This document shows, one piece after another, positions 48,073-61,307 of a stretch of DNA of 64,000 nucleotides. Under the pieces are notes generated by a model, which saw only the letters and a program-made list of their open reading frames with translations, did no database searches and was not told the DNA's origin. Location: the NCBI GenBank assembly GCA_017562135.1, contig QEYB01000290.1, positions 806,001 through 870,000 on the forward strand, read 5' to 3'. This DNA is from Dipylidium caninum. Its lineage: Eukaryota; Platyhelminthes; Cestoda; Cyclophyllidea; Dipylidiidae. Position 1 is the first letter of the stretch. Every line of letters begins with the position of its first letter. Both the position numbers and the translations under genes were made by a program.

Positions 48073-48678
48073 TCAGGAATGACAAAATAGTATATAACTC
48101 ACTTTTATGTATGGGGCGGGGTAAAAGTAATCTCGCCGGATAAACGAAAGCGGTGTCACATTCCTGTTATATTCAGAGTACCCCGGTCGACAGCTTGGCA
48201 AATTCCAGGGCTTTAACCTACTTGATCTTCGAGGTTGGATTTTTGGTGGTGTCAAACAAGGCAAGTCCGCCACCTCTGGAGTAGCCGACTTAGGTGATTT
48301 TGGCACGCAACTTGCGTAATGCAGGTAGGCGGGGACTCTAAATACATAGCCTTCACGCGGAGGTGCATTTGCTTCTTGAATATGGAAGTCGCACTTAGGG
48401 GGTACTTCATTAAGATTTTTACGAGGCTCATTTTCACGGAAACAAAGGAGATCCTTTCTACCACCCATTTTTTGCAGACGGACTAGAGGTGTGTCGGTTG
48501 AACGGAGATTATGGAGAGGTTTTCTTTGCAAGTCCACGTTTGGGTCCTCCGGTTGGAGGCCAATCACAGGAATGGAAGAAATCGGAGGGGCGGGTTTAGG
48601 CTCACTACTGGGCTTAGCCGCAACATGATACATCCATCCGACATTGCATTTATTTACGGGCATTTTCACAGACAACAC
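48073..48678 (-). CDS. Unknown proline-rich protein
   Basis: Open frame of about 200 codons. The likely start is the ATG of MPVNKCNVGWMYHV at 48663, with an alternative ATG at 48678. The protein is rich in Pro, Arg, Lys and Tyr without membrane or signal segments (PKPAPPISSIPVIGLQPED, YVFRVPAYLHYASCVPKS, DYFYPAPYIK). Such short Pro/Tyr-rich proteins occur among ciliary microtubule inner proteins, but I cannot name a family. Near the end AAAGTGAGTTATATA is a good donor sequence, so the last residues (SYILFCHS) may really be intron and a further exon may lie below 48073. Confidence 0.5.
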   Translation of the reverse strand: MLSVKMPVNKCNVGWMYHVAAKPSSEPKPAPPISSIPVIGLQPEDPNVDLQRKPLHNLRSTDTPLVRLQKMGGRKDLLCFRENEPRKNLNEVPPKCDFHIQEANAPPREGYVFRVPAYLHYASCVPKSPKSATPEVADLPCLTPPKIQPRRSSRLKPWNLPSCRPGYSEYNRNVTPLSFIRRDYFYPAPYIKVSYILFCHS

Positions 48679-48679
48679 A

Positions 48680-50110
48680 AACGGCCATAGACGAAAACCT
48701 TTATTTAATAATTAAAGGAAATTAGCCTTTTTTAATTAGTACGGCATATCAATCAGGCAAAATTAATTGTCAGGAACAAAGTAAAGGTTCGTGCATAGTT
48801 ATTTAAACCCATGTGCGAACATAAATGTTCAGCTAAGTGAAATAAAATGGACGAAAGAAGGTGCGCTATAACATTTCATTATGCATGAAAAAAATTCAGC
48901 GGATAAATCAAGATTAGTAATGAATCAAGAACTTCGAGAAAGGTTTCTTTAACGTAAATTAAGAGGGAAGACAAGTGAAAGCGATAATTCAATAGTAGAC
49001 CTAGCGCACCTATAAGTCAGTTTGAACACTACATGAAAAAGACAGTGCGTTGTTTGAACAGTGCAGATTAAAGAAATACGGTTACAATGTCGCTATAAAT
49101 AAGCTTACTGCTTTAAAAAGTGAGTGAATTAAATTTTTATAATGAATATTGTAAACCATAAAGCTGAGAAAATGACCGCGTATTGGGTAATAGCAAAGAA
49201 TGCTCCAAGACATATACAAAGATACCCGTTAACGTGCGCAATAACAAATACCATTATTAAAATAGTACCACATGAATTAGCGCAAGCAAAGGAGATTAAA
49301 ACAAAAATATATAATAAAAGCAAAATAGACAAAAAAAAGTTAACCGTAAATTTTACAATGGGAGAATACATTTGAAATTTGCGACACGTCCCCTGCAGCT
49401 TAACCCTTAAAAAAAAGGGAACAGTAACAAGAAATATAAAAGGCGTTCAACAACTAACACAATTCGGCGGCTTATGCCCACAAAACGCACCATTTCACTC
49501 AGACCAAGACTTCAAAAAATTCTTGTCCGTTTTTTGTCATTTTCTACAGAGTGAAACAGCGGCGGGAACGTAGATTTATACTATCTACTGAAAACACGAA
49601 TCTCCTGATCAAATGCTTATTTGGTTTGCGTTTCTATCTCGAATGCACAAGAAAGTTGAGTTCGTCTTGACTTTAGCTTATAATTAGAAATTAGGGCCTA
49701 AATCATTATTTTTAAGATAACAAATGAGGCTTGGAATCTTTTTGTGACGAGACAACATCTGCTGCGTTGTCGCAGCCAATTTATTTCTAGTTCTTGACAA
49801 TAATAATTGCCTCGAATGCCGTTGTGTAACCTGATTATACACTAATGGCAAAAAGGTTTTTTTAGATTCACAGCTATCCTAAGAATGATAACAATGCGCA
49901 GAGTGATGCACTACTATTTAGAAAACAAATATCTTACATTGTCCGATTATATGCCTTACTTGCCTCATGGAAGGATCTAAAAACGTACCCTTTTTGCCTC
50001 GCAAGCAGCATAAATGTGTGGGTATTTCAACGCATAGGCATTTGGTCAAATTTTGTAAAGGCGTTCTTGAGCCTTTGTCGAAGCAGTGTTTGTAACACTT
50101 TACCTGATTG
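48680..50110. other. AT-rich intergenic DNA
   Basis: Between the unknown proline-rich gene and the MSS51-like gene. Open frames at 49129-49573 are AT-rich and unremarkable. No signal was found. Confidence 0.5.
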
Positions 50111-50122
50111 GTGGTTCTTTGA

Positions 50123-51661
50123 ATGACTGCGGGACAGTTCTCTTATGCGGACGAGGTTGGCAACATTACTTTCACGTGTTGTTGCAAATGCAACCGCAAA
50201 ATTGCCTACTCGCAAGCGGTAACATGGTATCGGGCCCGCTTTCAATCCATATTTTAGCCCATTTTGTGAGTCAGTGCTCTATTGTTCAAAGAACTGTCAA
50301 CAGCAAGATCTGAATAATTTACTTAACCCACAGCATTCACATAAAATATGGTGCGATTTTATGCGATTATTTATGGAGTATGCTGCCTCCTTGGCGAATT
50401 TCCCATTCCTATATGTTCAAGGTACGTCCGCCCGTCCCCTCGATTGCTTTTGTAGATACTACCGATCCCTTTTTCTCTCGGTCGAAATTGTATGAATTCC
50501 TGCAAAAACATGGTGTTCATACAATGGGTCTCTGGCGGTATCTTTTCAGCACACTTGGTCACGGTCCAGGGGATGGCTTAAAGGAATGGAGCGGCTTAAT
50601 TCACGAATCAGCTTTATTTGAACAATATGGTCCGGATCTCTTCTCGCGACTGCTTCAAATGAAGATGCCCTTTTAAGGGCCTATGTAAATCCAGCAGACG
50701 TAATTAGCCTTGCGCTCCGCCCACGGTCCGCTCTTATTTCATCACATTTAGTCTCAGTTGATCTCTCAGACTGGGCTGACTTTTACACATGGCGAAATCT
50801 CTCATTTACATCACCACTTGCTCTTCTTTTTCACTATCCCCTCACAGTTTACCATATTCTTAACAAATTACTCCTAACCAGAGGTAAAGCGTAATATTTT
50901 TTATTGTTGAATTATAGGCCACCACCTAATTCAGCAGATATTAGCGAAGAGATCGCTTTTTATTCACATAGTCGGTGTAGAAATAGAAGTGGACCTCCTT
51001 CCCGTCTTTAAGGTAAATTGGTTTTCCCCTTTTCCGCAACATTTGTAGGAGTTGGAATATCTGATATCTCCTACTTTCACCGAAATAGTTATCACCATGG
51101 TTGGTCCGGACATTTCTCCGTATGCGAGTCGCAAGACATGGCTGCTTTCGCCACGTATGTCCGTCAACATCTGGCGGGGAGTCTATCATCAATTTATAGA
51201 AGAGAACTTTTCAGTGTCATTTTCTCCACCGGATGTGGTAATAGGTACCTTCCAAAAGTTCCCTGAACTTAACGCGGCCCCGCATTGCTAGGTTTTAATG
51301 TAGGTTTCGTCGCATATACCGCTTGGAAAAAGACCCTGGAAATGCTGAAGGTTTGTCAAACCGATTTCATAGTGTTTTGTAGATGATGGATGTGCCCACA
51401 TTTTTCACTGACTCGTGCCCATATTCATGTGTATGGAACTTGAAAGTCTTGCATGCCGCTGGACTAAGCCCCGAAGTTGACGTTTCGAACCCTCGTTCGA
51501 CTCTAGCATTGCTTACCCTCAATCCCTTCCGCAGCCCTATTCGAATTCGCACAGAGGGAACTTGCTGGCCCCAGTTTAGCAATGCGTTCCTTTTTTCAGC
51601 CCAGTCCATCCCAACCGCCGGGGATGGATTGGCGAACATACTTTCCTCTGTAAAGCTGTAA
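50123..51661 (+). CDS. MSS51: MSS51-like protein: MYND zinc finger plus MSS51 C-terminal domain
   Basis: Exons: 50123-50226, 50258-50421, 50456-50629, 50665-50883, 50918-51012, 51049-51244, 51292-51350 and 51383-51661; phases close to 429 residues (human MSS51 is 460). An N-terminal MYND finger spans the first intron: CCKCNRKIAY, then CPFCESVLYCSKNCQ and HSHKIWC, giving the Cys/His spacing of the family. The C-terminal half has the MSS51 domain: PLTVYHILNKL, FIHIVGVEIEVDLLPVFKEL, EIVITMVGPDISPY, LSPRMSVNIWRGVYHQFIEE and DVPTFFTDSC. Animal MSS51 (ZMYND17) is a mitochondrial-associated protein linked to muscle metabolism; the yeast protein is a COX1 translational activator but shares little. 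Introns of 31-41 bp are among the shortest here. The donor of intron 3 (GTCCGG at 50630) is poor, but only this choice keeps the frame. Confidence 0.85.
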
Positions 51662-51783
51662 CTACTAATTCGTAGCGAGAGATCATTTCAGTAATTTATT
51701 CTTTTTTGATCGGGACTATCCAAAGGGCTAGGGAACATTTCAAGATGCTGAAGAACTTAGGAAACCAGAGCAAAAAGAACACA

Positions 51784-54700
51784 TCACAACCAATTAGCCC
51801 AATTTTTGGCTTCAAGAGACTCGAAAGTGGATAAAACCAGGTTCGCGTGACGCTGCACAGAGATCACGAAGCCTTTCGAGACGGGGGCTAAAGGAAACTG
51901 AGGTAGTTGCTGCTCCTCATCGTAAGTCCCTTCTTCAATAGATTCGTCGTCGAGTGTAGCGAAGAAGCGAATACGTTTGAGGTAGCTAGAGCATTCGAAA
52001 GGCGAGAAATAGGATACAGTGTGATGCAACACGAAAAATTATTAGAAATTTACGAACCTTTTCAAGTTTTCTTGTAAGTGCTGCTTAACTTCGGTCTGAA
52101 AGACAGGTGGAGGATGTTCCATAAGCCGCAGCATAGATTGAACTAAACTGGCTACGACGCCCTCATTGTAGGCTCTTGAGGCTTCACATGTTATTGAATC
52201 ATTCTTCTGCTTTTCGTAGTCTGCCTCGTTGAAATAAGGCTCTGAGTTGAGAATCAAACCTGACAAAAGGCGAGTTGTTAGACAACGTTGTTTCGGTAAA
52301 AGTCTGAATGCGGGAGCATCGAGAATAGCAATAATGGGTAGCATAAACCGCAGATAGCAGCATAAAGTGTGGAAGAGGTTAGGCTGCGTCCTGTAATTAG
52401 GATCAAACGGAGTAGAGCTGGGCAAGAGCACAACGAAAGGAGCCTCATAATGTGGTAGGGTATTAGTCGAAGTCTGAGAGACACGCCTTGAAGGGATACG
52501 AGAACCTGAAGAAGATTTGAGACTCCGGACTTCCAACTTTCTGTGTCTTGACCTTTCCAGGACCTCAACAATGAGAGACACACCCATCCCTCTACATAGA
52601 GGTTTGGGTTTACTCTTTCCAAGGTCAAGGAATAGTAGTGTACCTGTGGAACAGATGGATTACCAGGCGCTTGGCAAGACAGTGTTAGACTCAAGATCCT
52701 CTATTTTGTCAGTACTTTTACCACTGAATTGTTTCGTCATCATCATTATTAACTGTCCAGTATCCATCATTCATCACGGTCCTCGAGATGTCATTACAAT
52801 GTTATGAAATAAACCATCGACAGCTTACTACAACTGAAAAATGCAAGACCCGAAGGAGACTAAGACTGAGCAGTCTTGTAGACGTAAGAACATACCCGGG
52901 GTGGAACATTCGGGTAGGCAGCGGGGAGATGAAAGTCGAAGAAGAAGAGTCCGTCCTCGTAGGGAGTGCCCTTCGGCCCGATGATCATCGCTGAGAAGAG
53001 GTCACATCGGCTCTCATAGGCCTTCACCGTGATACCTTTCGGCAGACTTGTTGAGAGTAGTTTGCACTAAAAGAGCAAATGAGACCGGAAATCCAACTTT
53101 AACCTCGCAGTATCACCGTGTGAGCTCTGTACGTAGTCACACGTTCAATTGTAATAAGTGCCAAACATTGTGTAGGTAAAAGGACACTCACTTCTTTCTC
53201 CCATGCTCTCATTAAAACCTGACTGGGGGGTGCGTTTGATTCGTCAGCGAAATGATGCATATCAGGATCGCACTCTTCCAATTGAAAAACACCTAGTTTA
53301 AAAACCAAAGCGAGAAGAAATGCACCGGCGAATAAAACTGACAAGAGATAGGATATTTAGAGGCTTAAATTTACCCCTTTGTTCTTCGGGAAGGGGTTTA
53401 ATTGAAAAGGACACCGATTGCGCTGAGTTCGGTTCTCCGGATATCAACTCCTCAATTACTGATTTGTCCATCCAATTCTCTCCGTGCGTACCACCATTCA
53501 AACCAATAGAAGGCGAGTCGACAGTTTGTTCAAACTAAAAAGTTAAGTGGTGTTATTAGAAGGACGTTCGACACGCGGCGAAACAGTCAATAAGTTGCTC
53601 AATAAACGCTTGAAGCTACTTACGACAAAGTGATGAATATCGTTTATGTGAAGGCAGCGATGTTGAGCAACGCATGACAGATCTTACCTTGAAAGGGTAA
53701 AGTGCTTCAGCCCCGTATGATTTCATTTCGGTCAACCAGCTTAAGAATTTCTCCGAAATTAATTGAAGAAATGACGACAATTTTCTACGACTCGATAATC
53801 ACAAAACGGTCGCCTCTTCAGGATCAAACCACCGTCCCTAGATAAAAAGTGAGTGAGAGATTACGACATGAGGCGCACACAGGATAGAGAAAAAATTACC
53901 GGAAGAAGTCACAGAAGTGTCTTCTCTCTGAAAGGGAAGGAAACAGTTGAAGAATCTATCAAAACGCATATTCTTGGAAGCGCAAAATGTTGGTGATGAC
54001 GTGTGGGCCTCTAAAATCTAGACAGCACTCACTGTCACTATCAGCCATCAAAATTGAACGCATTTTTTGCGCCTGTATGCAGAGGGCTTCCGAGAGGAAA
54101 GTAGAATGCTCCTCGGGGGTGGAGCAGGAGCAAGTTTTCAACTTCTCGTCCGAAAAGGTGAGATGACAATGCCGCAGCCAACGACGCATACGATTGCACA
54201 GGTGATACTGAAGAATTGAAGGGCTCAATTTGGAGACCCATGCCGAAAGAATAACAACTGTCAGGCGTTTAAATCGGTCTACCAAACTCAGTTTAATCGA
54301 TAAAAGGAATCCAACCGAGCCCAAACGTCAATGCCTTCAAGGATCTTTACTAAGATGACCTATTTTAACACAATGCTCGAGAAGTAATCTGCGAAGTACA
54401 GTAACGAAAAAAATATGCCATTTACAAAGGTTCCAAGTGCAGGTGGCTATGATACGAGCTGCCCCCTTACACAAATTCATCTCGTGGCCTACCACAGATG
54501 AAACCCCAACTGGAAGCAGATTAACTAGTGAATAAAAACACTCATATTACGAGACTTCGTCGGAAGGCTAAAAGGAGGCAAAGTTGAGCGCTTCAAAGAC
54601 CGAGATGGGAAGAAACAAAATCTTACCAATTCCTTTAACCGATAGTGCTCAAAACAACAGCCGTCCATAACAAAGAACGCAGATTCCAGCATAAATACAC

Positions 54701-57700
54701 GGTCGGCGATTTTCTGGACCAAATATCTGGGGTGAAAGTGTTCACTTTTATCACAGCCACTAAAGACACCACATTCTATGGCTGCCTTGAGGGAGTTTTG
54801 AAGCACTTTATCCGTGCATACTATCTCCCTCATGTTTAGGTTCTCAGGCAAAGTAGAGGGCAGTTTTGAAGGCGAGAAGCCCAGTTTATGGACGAAGATT
54901 TCAGCAGAGAGCCACGCCAAAAGCATGTCAGAAGCAGAAGTATCCACATCGAGAGCAAAGCTCAAACTTCGTATCATAGTGGACAAAAGGTCTAATAAAC
55001 TCCGAAGACGTTTTGCAATTCCTAAATGTCTGTTAAACATAAAGAAAGATTACTCAAATAGATCTGCTTTCCTAACCAAAAAATCTTCTATCTAACCCAC
55101 TTTAGAAGCTATTCACACCGAATTACCCATGCTAGTGGGTAAGCGATGATGTTTCCACTCTGAGAGGTTTCAAGACTTTGCATGAAATGCGTACAGTTGT
55201 AACAGACTGAACAAAAGCCAGTCCAAAATATCACGAAAGTCCCACGGATTTCTTAAGTTCGCCAAATCTAAGTAGGTGGGAGCTAGGGCCAATAGTCTAA
55301 AGGCCGCATACTTTCAACTGCTTGAAATTACGGTTTTGTAGTTAGAGTGGATCAAAAGAGAGAATATGCTTACAAATCAAAGTTGTCATCGATAAGAAGT
55401 GATTCTAGTTCCCCTTCAGGTTTGTCTTCCGGGACCCAGTCATGATGTTGCCAAAAGTGAGCGCATTCACAGGTAAGGAGCAAGTTATTCGCAAGAAGGC
55501 AATTCATATGGTTAAGGAAGGACGACTTCCACTCATAGTCGCCTACAGCAGATGGATCCGTAAAAATCTGGACGGTGAGAAGAGAGAAGATCCCGTTAAA
55601 AATACAAAAAAACTCGGACTAGTGGTACTTTAATTAAGAGGGAAGACATGTCATCCGAGTCAAATGCTGTCGTAATTAACAAAAAACATGAGACGAGATT
55701 TTGCTGTACCTAAGACCCACTCGAAGTATTATTGAGGAATTACTAGGGCATTACACACGAAACGGCGGATGTCCTATAAAAAACGTAGCATCAAGCACTG
55801 ACAGGCAATACTAATTCACATACACATCTTCTCCACGGTATTAAAACATAAACTAGGAAGAAGAATTTTATCAAATTTACTACACGAACATCAGAAATGA
55901 ATTAGCACCTCAGCCCGCTTGAAAATGGTTCTAACAAAAAAGTTGAAAAAAAATTCCCACCTTCAATACTCAGTCCTAATAAAGAAAAATCAGGGAAACA
56001 CACTGATAAAAGTTGTAAGACAAAAAGACACTGATTAAACAAAGGGCATGGCTTCACCTGTTTAAAATTTATAAACTGCGAGACAGTATGCTTCATTCCC
56101 GTGCCGTCAACAACCTCATAAGTTCCCCGATGATTGTCAAATCCGTTCAAATACACACCAATCTCACACGCGTTAGATTTATAGGGCACTAAACGCAGAA
56201 CAGAAGAGGTGGTTAATGGCTTAAAGTGCGTCATGGCAAGATCATACACGCCCACTTCTTCACACTCGTCGATCTGCCATGAGTTTCTAGGACAGGACAA
56301 GCAGACAGTTATTTTCAAGTGCAACGAAGAGAAAGTGGCGTTAGCAAATAGTCAGTCTTACGAAGCAGGCGTGGCTTTGAAGAACTGAACATTGCAAACT
56401 TTGGTCTCCTGATCGACGTTTAGAACAATTCCAACATTGAGGTTTCTACTCTCCATTTGGGCGGCTTCCCACCACGACCAAGCTGCTGTTGAGAGGTCTG
56501 TATGAACCGCAAACACTAATATAAGCAGTTATTTAAACAATGGAACTGAGTTATGCCTGTCTTCAACCCAAACAGTCAGAAAAGACCTTCATGATAACCG
56601 AATAACCTTTCATCTACACTAGAAAATGAAAGGGAAAAGCTTTAAAATATTCACGGAATTTAACAAAAACGATCCATCCCCACTCCATATACAAAAGTTC
56701 ATGCATGATCGGAAAAAACTAACTGCTTTTCAAGAAGACTTTGTCGCCAGGCATAATAAGGTGGTCGTCGAGGTGAAGACTAACGGGCGTCAGCCGTAAC
56801 GCCTGAACCCCGGTCTCCAGAGTTCCCGTATCTTGCCATACCACATCGTAGGTATGACGAATAAGCAACAACTCCACCGGCACCATCTGACCAACTCGCA
56901 ATCGATAAGCCTCTTCGAAGTTTGTGAACACTTTTGAAGCTTTGAGTGGCCGATGGAGAGAAGGATTTTTTCCCACTACGGCGGTTGCCCGGGGCGAGGA
57001 AAGAATGAATGTATCATCACCCAGGGTTTTATTTTGATATCGCACAAATCGTCTCCACCATCGGATACCCGAGGGCCTCTTTTGATAGCATCTTTGTCGC
57101 ATAAACAGGCGTGACTGCGATTTCCAAAGCATCTGACGTTGGACCTCAAAAAATCGAAGAGAAAATAAGTAAAATTTCAGTTCAAAAGTCATTCTGACTA
57201 TAATAAGCACTAAAGCAGCTAGACTGCTTCTGAAGGGCTTTCAAAAATTACGGCAAAGAATAAAAAAAGATGAAAAGTGCCTAAAAAGGGGCGACGAACT
57301 GACAGACGTAATGCAAACATATTCGACTAGCATACATTTTATAAAGCCGGAAGACATCCACCATGTATTCGAGTGGATGACAATAGAAGCAACCATAACA
57401 AATTAATGTGGATCTCCTCTTCAGACCACTAAAGCTGAGTAAAAGGACGGAGCGAATAAATTTAATTCCGATGACGGTAGTACGTATGGAGCCTTCATTC
57501 CAAACGCGTTTGAGGACATGTATCCTCATTCAACATCAATATTTGGTAACTTTTAATTCTGATAAAGTGAGAAGTGATCAAATTCTTCTCGGGGACTTAA
57601 AGGTGTCCTAGGGCTTTCAATGCCACCTCCGCGTCACATTGCTCTGCTCTACCTTCGGCTCATGGAACTGACTTCTCACTTCCGAACAGAAATAAAGTAG

Positions 57701-60700
57701 TTACCATTTAACAAAAGCAGATTAAATTTAGCAGATGAGTAGATTCATGACATAAAAAGTTAAGAGAGTAAAAAGGATTACATACGGAAAGTGGATTATG
57801 TTCGTAGTAGGGATGTTGAAGGTGACCATTTGGCCTAGATCGTTGTAAAGGTATCTTTATAAGTTTATTTCGTGGATCACCTTTCATTTTTTGATAGAAA
57901 ATACTCTCGTAGTCGGTATATTCATTGCTAAAGGGAGGAGAAATGTTAATTTTTAAGCAGAATTCAGTCGGGCAAATTTGTGTTCGACTCCAACAGCGAT
58001 ACAAATTTAAGAAGACGGAAATGGAACTGATCTCATCTTTCCTGTATGCCCAACCTGAAAAGCTCCTCCGTCTTGTGCCGTTAAGTAAAATTAGTAGTCT
58101 TGAATGAGAGTATTATATTGAAAGAAAAAAAAGGAATGAAACAATGTGTGGGGTGCTCATCAATGTATTTTTTAATAATGACCCAAGGTACGACCGCTTT
58201 GAGTGACAGAAGACACATTGACGCCCACTCGTGCATAAGGTGAAGTCCACCTCAATTATTTTAAACGCATCACAGAGAACTAGCGCGCACCGGATGAATT
58301 AATTCGGTTTGAGCCAGAAAAGCAAATTAACTTCTCAAATAAATGTAACAATTTATTGTGACATACTCATGTGAGGCGGAGACATATTGCTTTTGACAGA
58401 CACTGTACGAAATAAGTCAATCTTCATAAAATCTGTTAAAATAATCCCGAAATTGTAACACCAAATTTCGTAACTTATGTAAATATGCTCAGTGGTCCAT
58501 TGCCATGGTAATGGTTTAAGATTAACAAGATGTAGAATAACTTACGAGGTATAGAGCACGTCGTCGGGCTGAAGAATGTAGCAGAGGGTACTTCTAAGCG
58601 TAAAATTCTCCCATACACGACGTTTGATTGGTCTCAACCTTGAAAGTTCGGTGCCCTCAATCACCTTCGTCAGACTTTCTGAGTTAAGGGAACTTGGATA
58701 GGGGAGAAAAACACAATAAAACTTAACAATATCGAGACTAAAAATGACATTATACCGACGGTAAAACCGGTGACTGCTTTGAGTAAGTTTTTAAATTTGT
58801 TCAATATTTCAGTTCCAAAACCGAATATCACAAAGATGTTCATTGAGCTTACTCAGATTTCGGAAAGAAAATTCTAGCCCTCACAGGGATAACAGAATCG
58901 ACGATAACATCGACATCACAAGGAGATCTCAGATGCGATAGCCAGCAGATGTTGTGTGATGTCGTTTCGTTAATGAACACAGGTAAAAAGTCAACAACCG
59001 GACAGCCCACGGCGAACTTAAAATTTCGGAGCTTCGGATATGGTCGCATGCGAATAAGATCACGAGCGTCTCCATGCAATCTTTCCCCACAGAAATGGTA
59101 TTCTTGATGATTCTGATAGGCACTTTCGGACAGCGGTTTGAACCGCTCCAGAGCAGATTGGTCCACAAGCACCCTTAATCGAAATCAGTACAGAGAAATG
59201 TCAAATAACAAATTGTATAAATACATGAGTGCCTTAAAGATGCGATTAAAATTTGAAACAAAGTTTTTTCAAAGAAATCTAGTCAAAAGGGGGAAAGCAA
59301 AGCCGAGGAACCGCTAGGATTAGGCAAATCGACAGCTGACATCAGATCAAAGGCATCAGAGCAGATATCTGAAACTAAGGAACAAAAAATGGATTGCAGG
59401 CGATGCGCCTGAATGTTTTTTCGCAGTGTCAAGCTCCCATTTTGGAAGGCCTCATAAGGACTTAGGTGTTACACTGGTAAAACAATTTTAAAAATCCTTC
59501 AAATGACAACTTGAAGCGCAAATTCAATTGAATGGCAGAGTTAGGAACCTTTTTTCTAAAAAATCCTGAACAGCAAATAGGGGTTGAAAAACATCTCCAA
59601 GCCAGGGCAATTAGGACTAGACCAAGCTGAGCGAAGATAAGCACCAATCACAAAATAAGATCACAGATCGATTACACATATGATATCTAAAGACAAGCTC
59701 AAGTTCAACTCACGAAAGCATTAGTGGGGTGGATGTGGAAGAAGAAAGTTCTTCCATTTAGGAATCAAGTTGAGCGCACTTATCCACTACGTAGTTAGGC
59801 ATTAAAGTTTAAGAATTCCGTTAAAGAAGGTTAAATTGGTGAGGTAAAAAGGGATACAATCGCTGAATAAATATTAACGGTTACATGCATCTACGCTGAA
59901 AATGTGATATTTAACGAAAAAATGCGCGTTTTGCCGAATAGCTTGTACTTTCAATCGGATATAGTGCAGATTCTAAATAACGTATATTAGGTTGCGATCA
60001 TTTAAGGAGCAATATGATGTAGATTACACCGAAATTTAAAATAACAATATAAATATTTAGAATACAAATTGGTGAAATAGAGTAAACATACTAGCCAAAA
60101 AGGCTAATGACCAAACAGATCAGAGGCAAAAAGCAGACCTACAAAGCTCCATCCGCAAAGCGCAAAATGTACTGGAAATCCACATGAGTGACCAAGCCAA
60201 CTCTGTCCCCGTATTGCACCACATGTTCATCTAAATCCATACTGCAAAACTAAAAAAGGGCAATTAAAAATATCCAGGTTTAGTTCGGCTAAAAAAAACG
60301 TCTATAAACAAGTATTAATAAAACGCAATATTTTTAGATATCGCCATAGTAAAAGGTTACCAACTTATTATATTAGTTAGAGTGCTTTAACGAACCAATC
60401 TATATAAATAATAAGAGAAGCCACAATAGTGCAGGCGTAATCACGATGTAGTATAATTCTATCGGTGAACATAAATTAGAATGAGCGAGAAATATTGGAA
60501 ATATTTAGATGTATAGATTCAACCGTAGAAAAAATAAGCACAAGGAAACAGTAAAGAAAGGATGATTATCAGAGATACGATCTTAACCAGGAAGGTGTGT
60601 AACTACGTGTAAAGACAAATGTTGAGTAGAAATTGTCAACCTGAATAACAAGACCGCATTAAATGCAAAAGTACTAGGAAAAGAAAGCTAAACACCGTTG

Positions 60701-61307
60701 TTAATTTGCGAAAAACAGGAAACACAATAACAGTAATATAAAATCAGTTAGGAATTTACGGTGGCTGGTCTTAGGTTCATACAATCGACATCAAAGAGGA
60801 GAGATTTATAACCAATAACTCTGCAGTCGGCGCGAAGATTGCGACGGAAAATGTAACCGAGCCGTCCGAGCCGTGAAGTATCCTTGTCGGAAACAATGTC
60901 GTAATGCTCGAACCGTTGGTCAATCAGAAAGGTAGAAAGTTTCGATTTCTTTAATGTCTCCAGTTCAACAGCATCGTAATCTTTCCAATTTCGTAGGTGT
61001 TTCCACTTAAAGGAAAATAGAAGAAAATTAATATATTCAGATCAAATTTTTATATTAGTGGTAAACGCAAAAATGGCATACCAAATAAAATAGACTACTT
61101 GTTATGGAAACGTACATGGGGTAAGAAAAAATATGGACGCGGTACACAAACTTGCACATAAAGAATCCAAAAATGTTCCTGAGAAAAGCAGCTATGTACT
61201 ACCCGTATACTTACGCGAGGAACGCCGCGAAAAGGACAAGTCCCTACGGCTAACTTCTCGTTTTTTTCGTCCAAAATCCCGACAGTGGAGAATGAAGTGT
61301 TACTCAT
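51784..61307 (-). CDS. UBE2O: E2/E3 hybrid ubiquitin-conjugating enzyme UBE2O
   Basis: Large ubiquitin enzyme with substrate-binding CR1/CR2 regions, a helical part and a C-terminal UBC fold. Firm exons: 61307-61215, 61178-61152 (27 nt), 61005-60760, 60249-60142, 59173-58853, 58692-58546, 57927-57786, 57132-56727, 56515-56362, 56286-56058, 53534-53375, 53292-53192, 53066-52896, 52643-52487, 52259-52058 and 51985-51784. Less certain ones lie near 59.7, 59.3, 55.4, 54.6-55.0, 54.0-54.3 and 53.7-53.8 kb. CR2 shows [53 protein letters not shown] and [11 protein letters not shown]. The UBC domain reads [54 protein letters not shown] (catalytic Cys after GWV) and [15 protein letters not shown]; the tail [14 protein letters not shown] matches the UBE2O end. 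Two introns (starting 52486 and 56726) seem to use GC donors. The exon 54606-55024 has no counterpart I recognise in vertebrate UBE2O. Confidence 0.9.

Noticed and set aside
52278..52480. Coding read-through of the UBE2O UBC exon into the following sequence
   Set aside because: The open frame past VSLQG departs from the conserved UBC sequence, which resumes exactly after the next acceptor, so this part is intron.
55442..55633. 63-codon plus-strand ORF
   Set aside because: It lies antisense to a UBE2O exon region (reading [17 protein letters not shown] on the minus strand).
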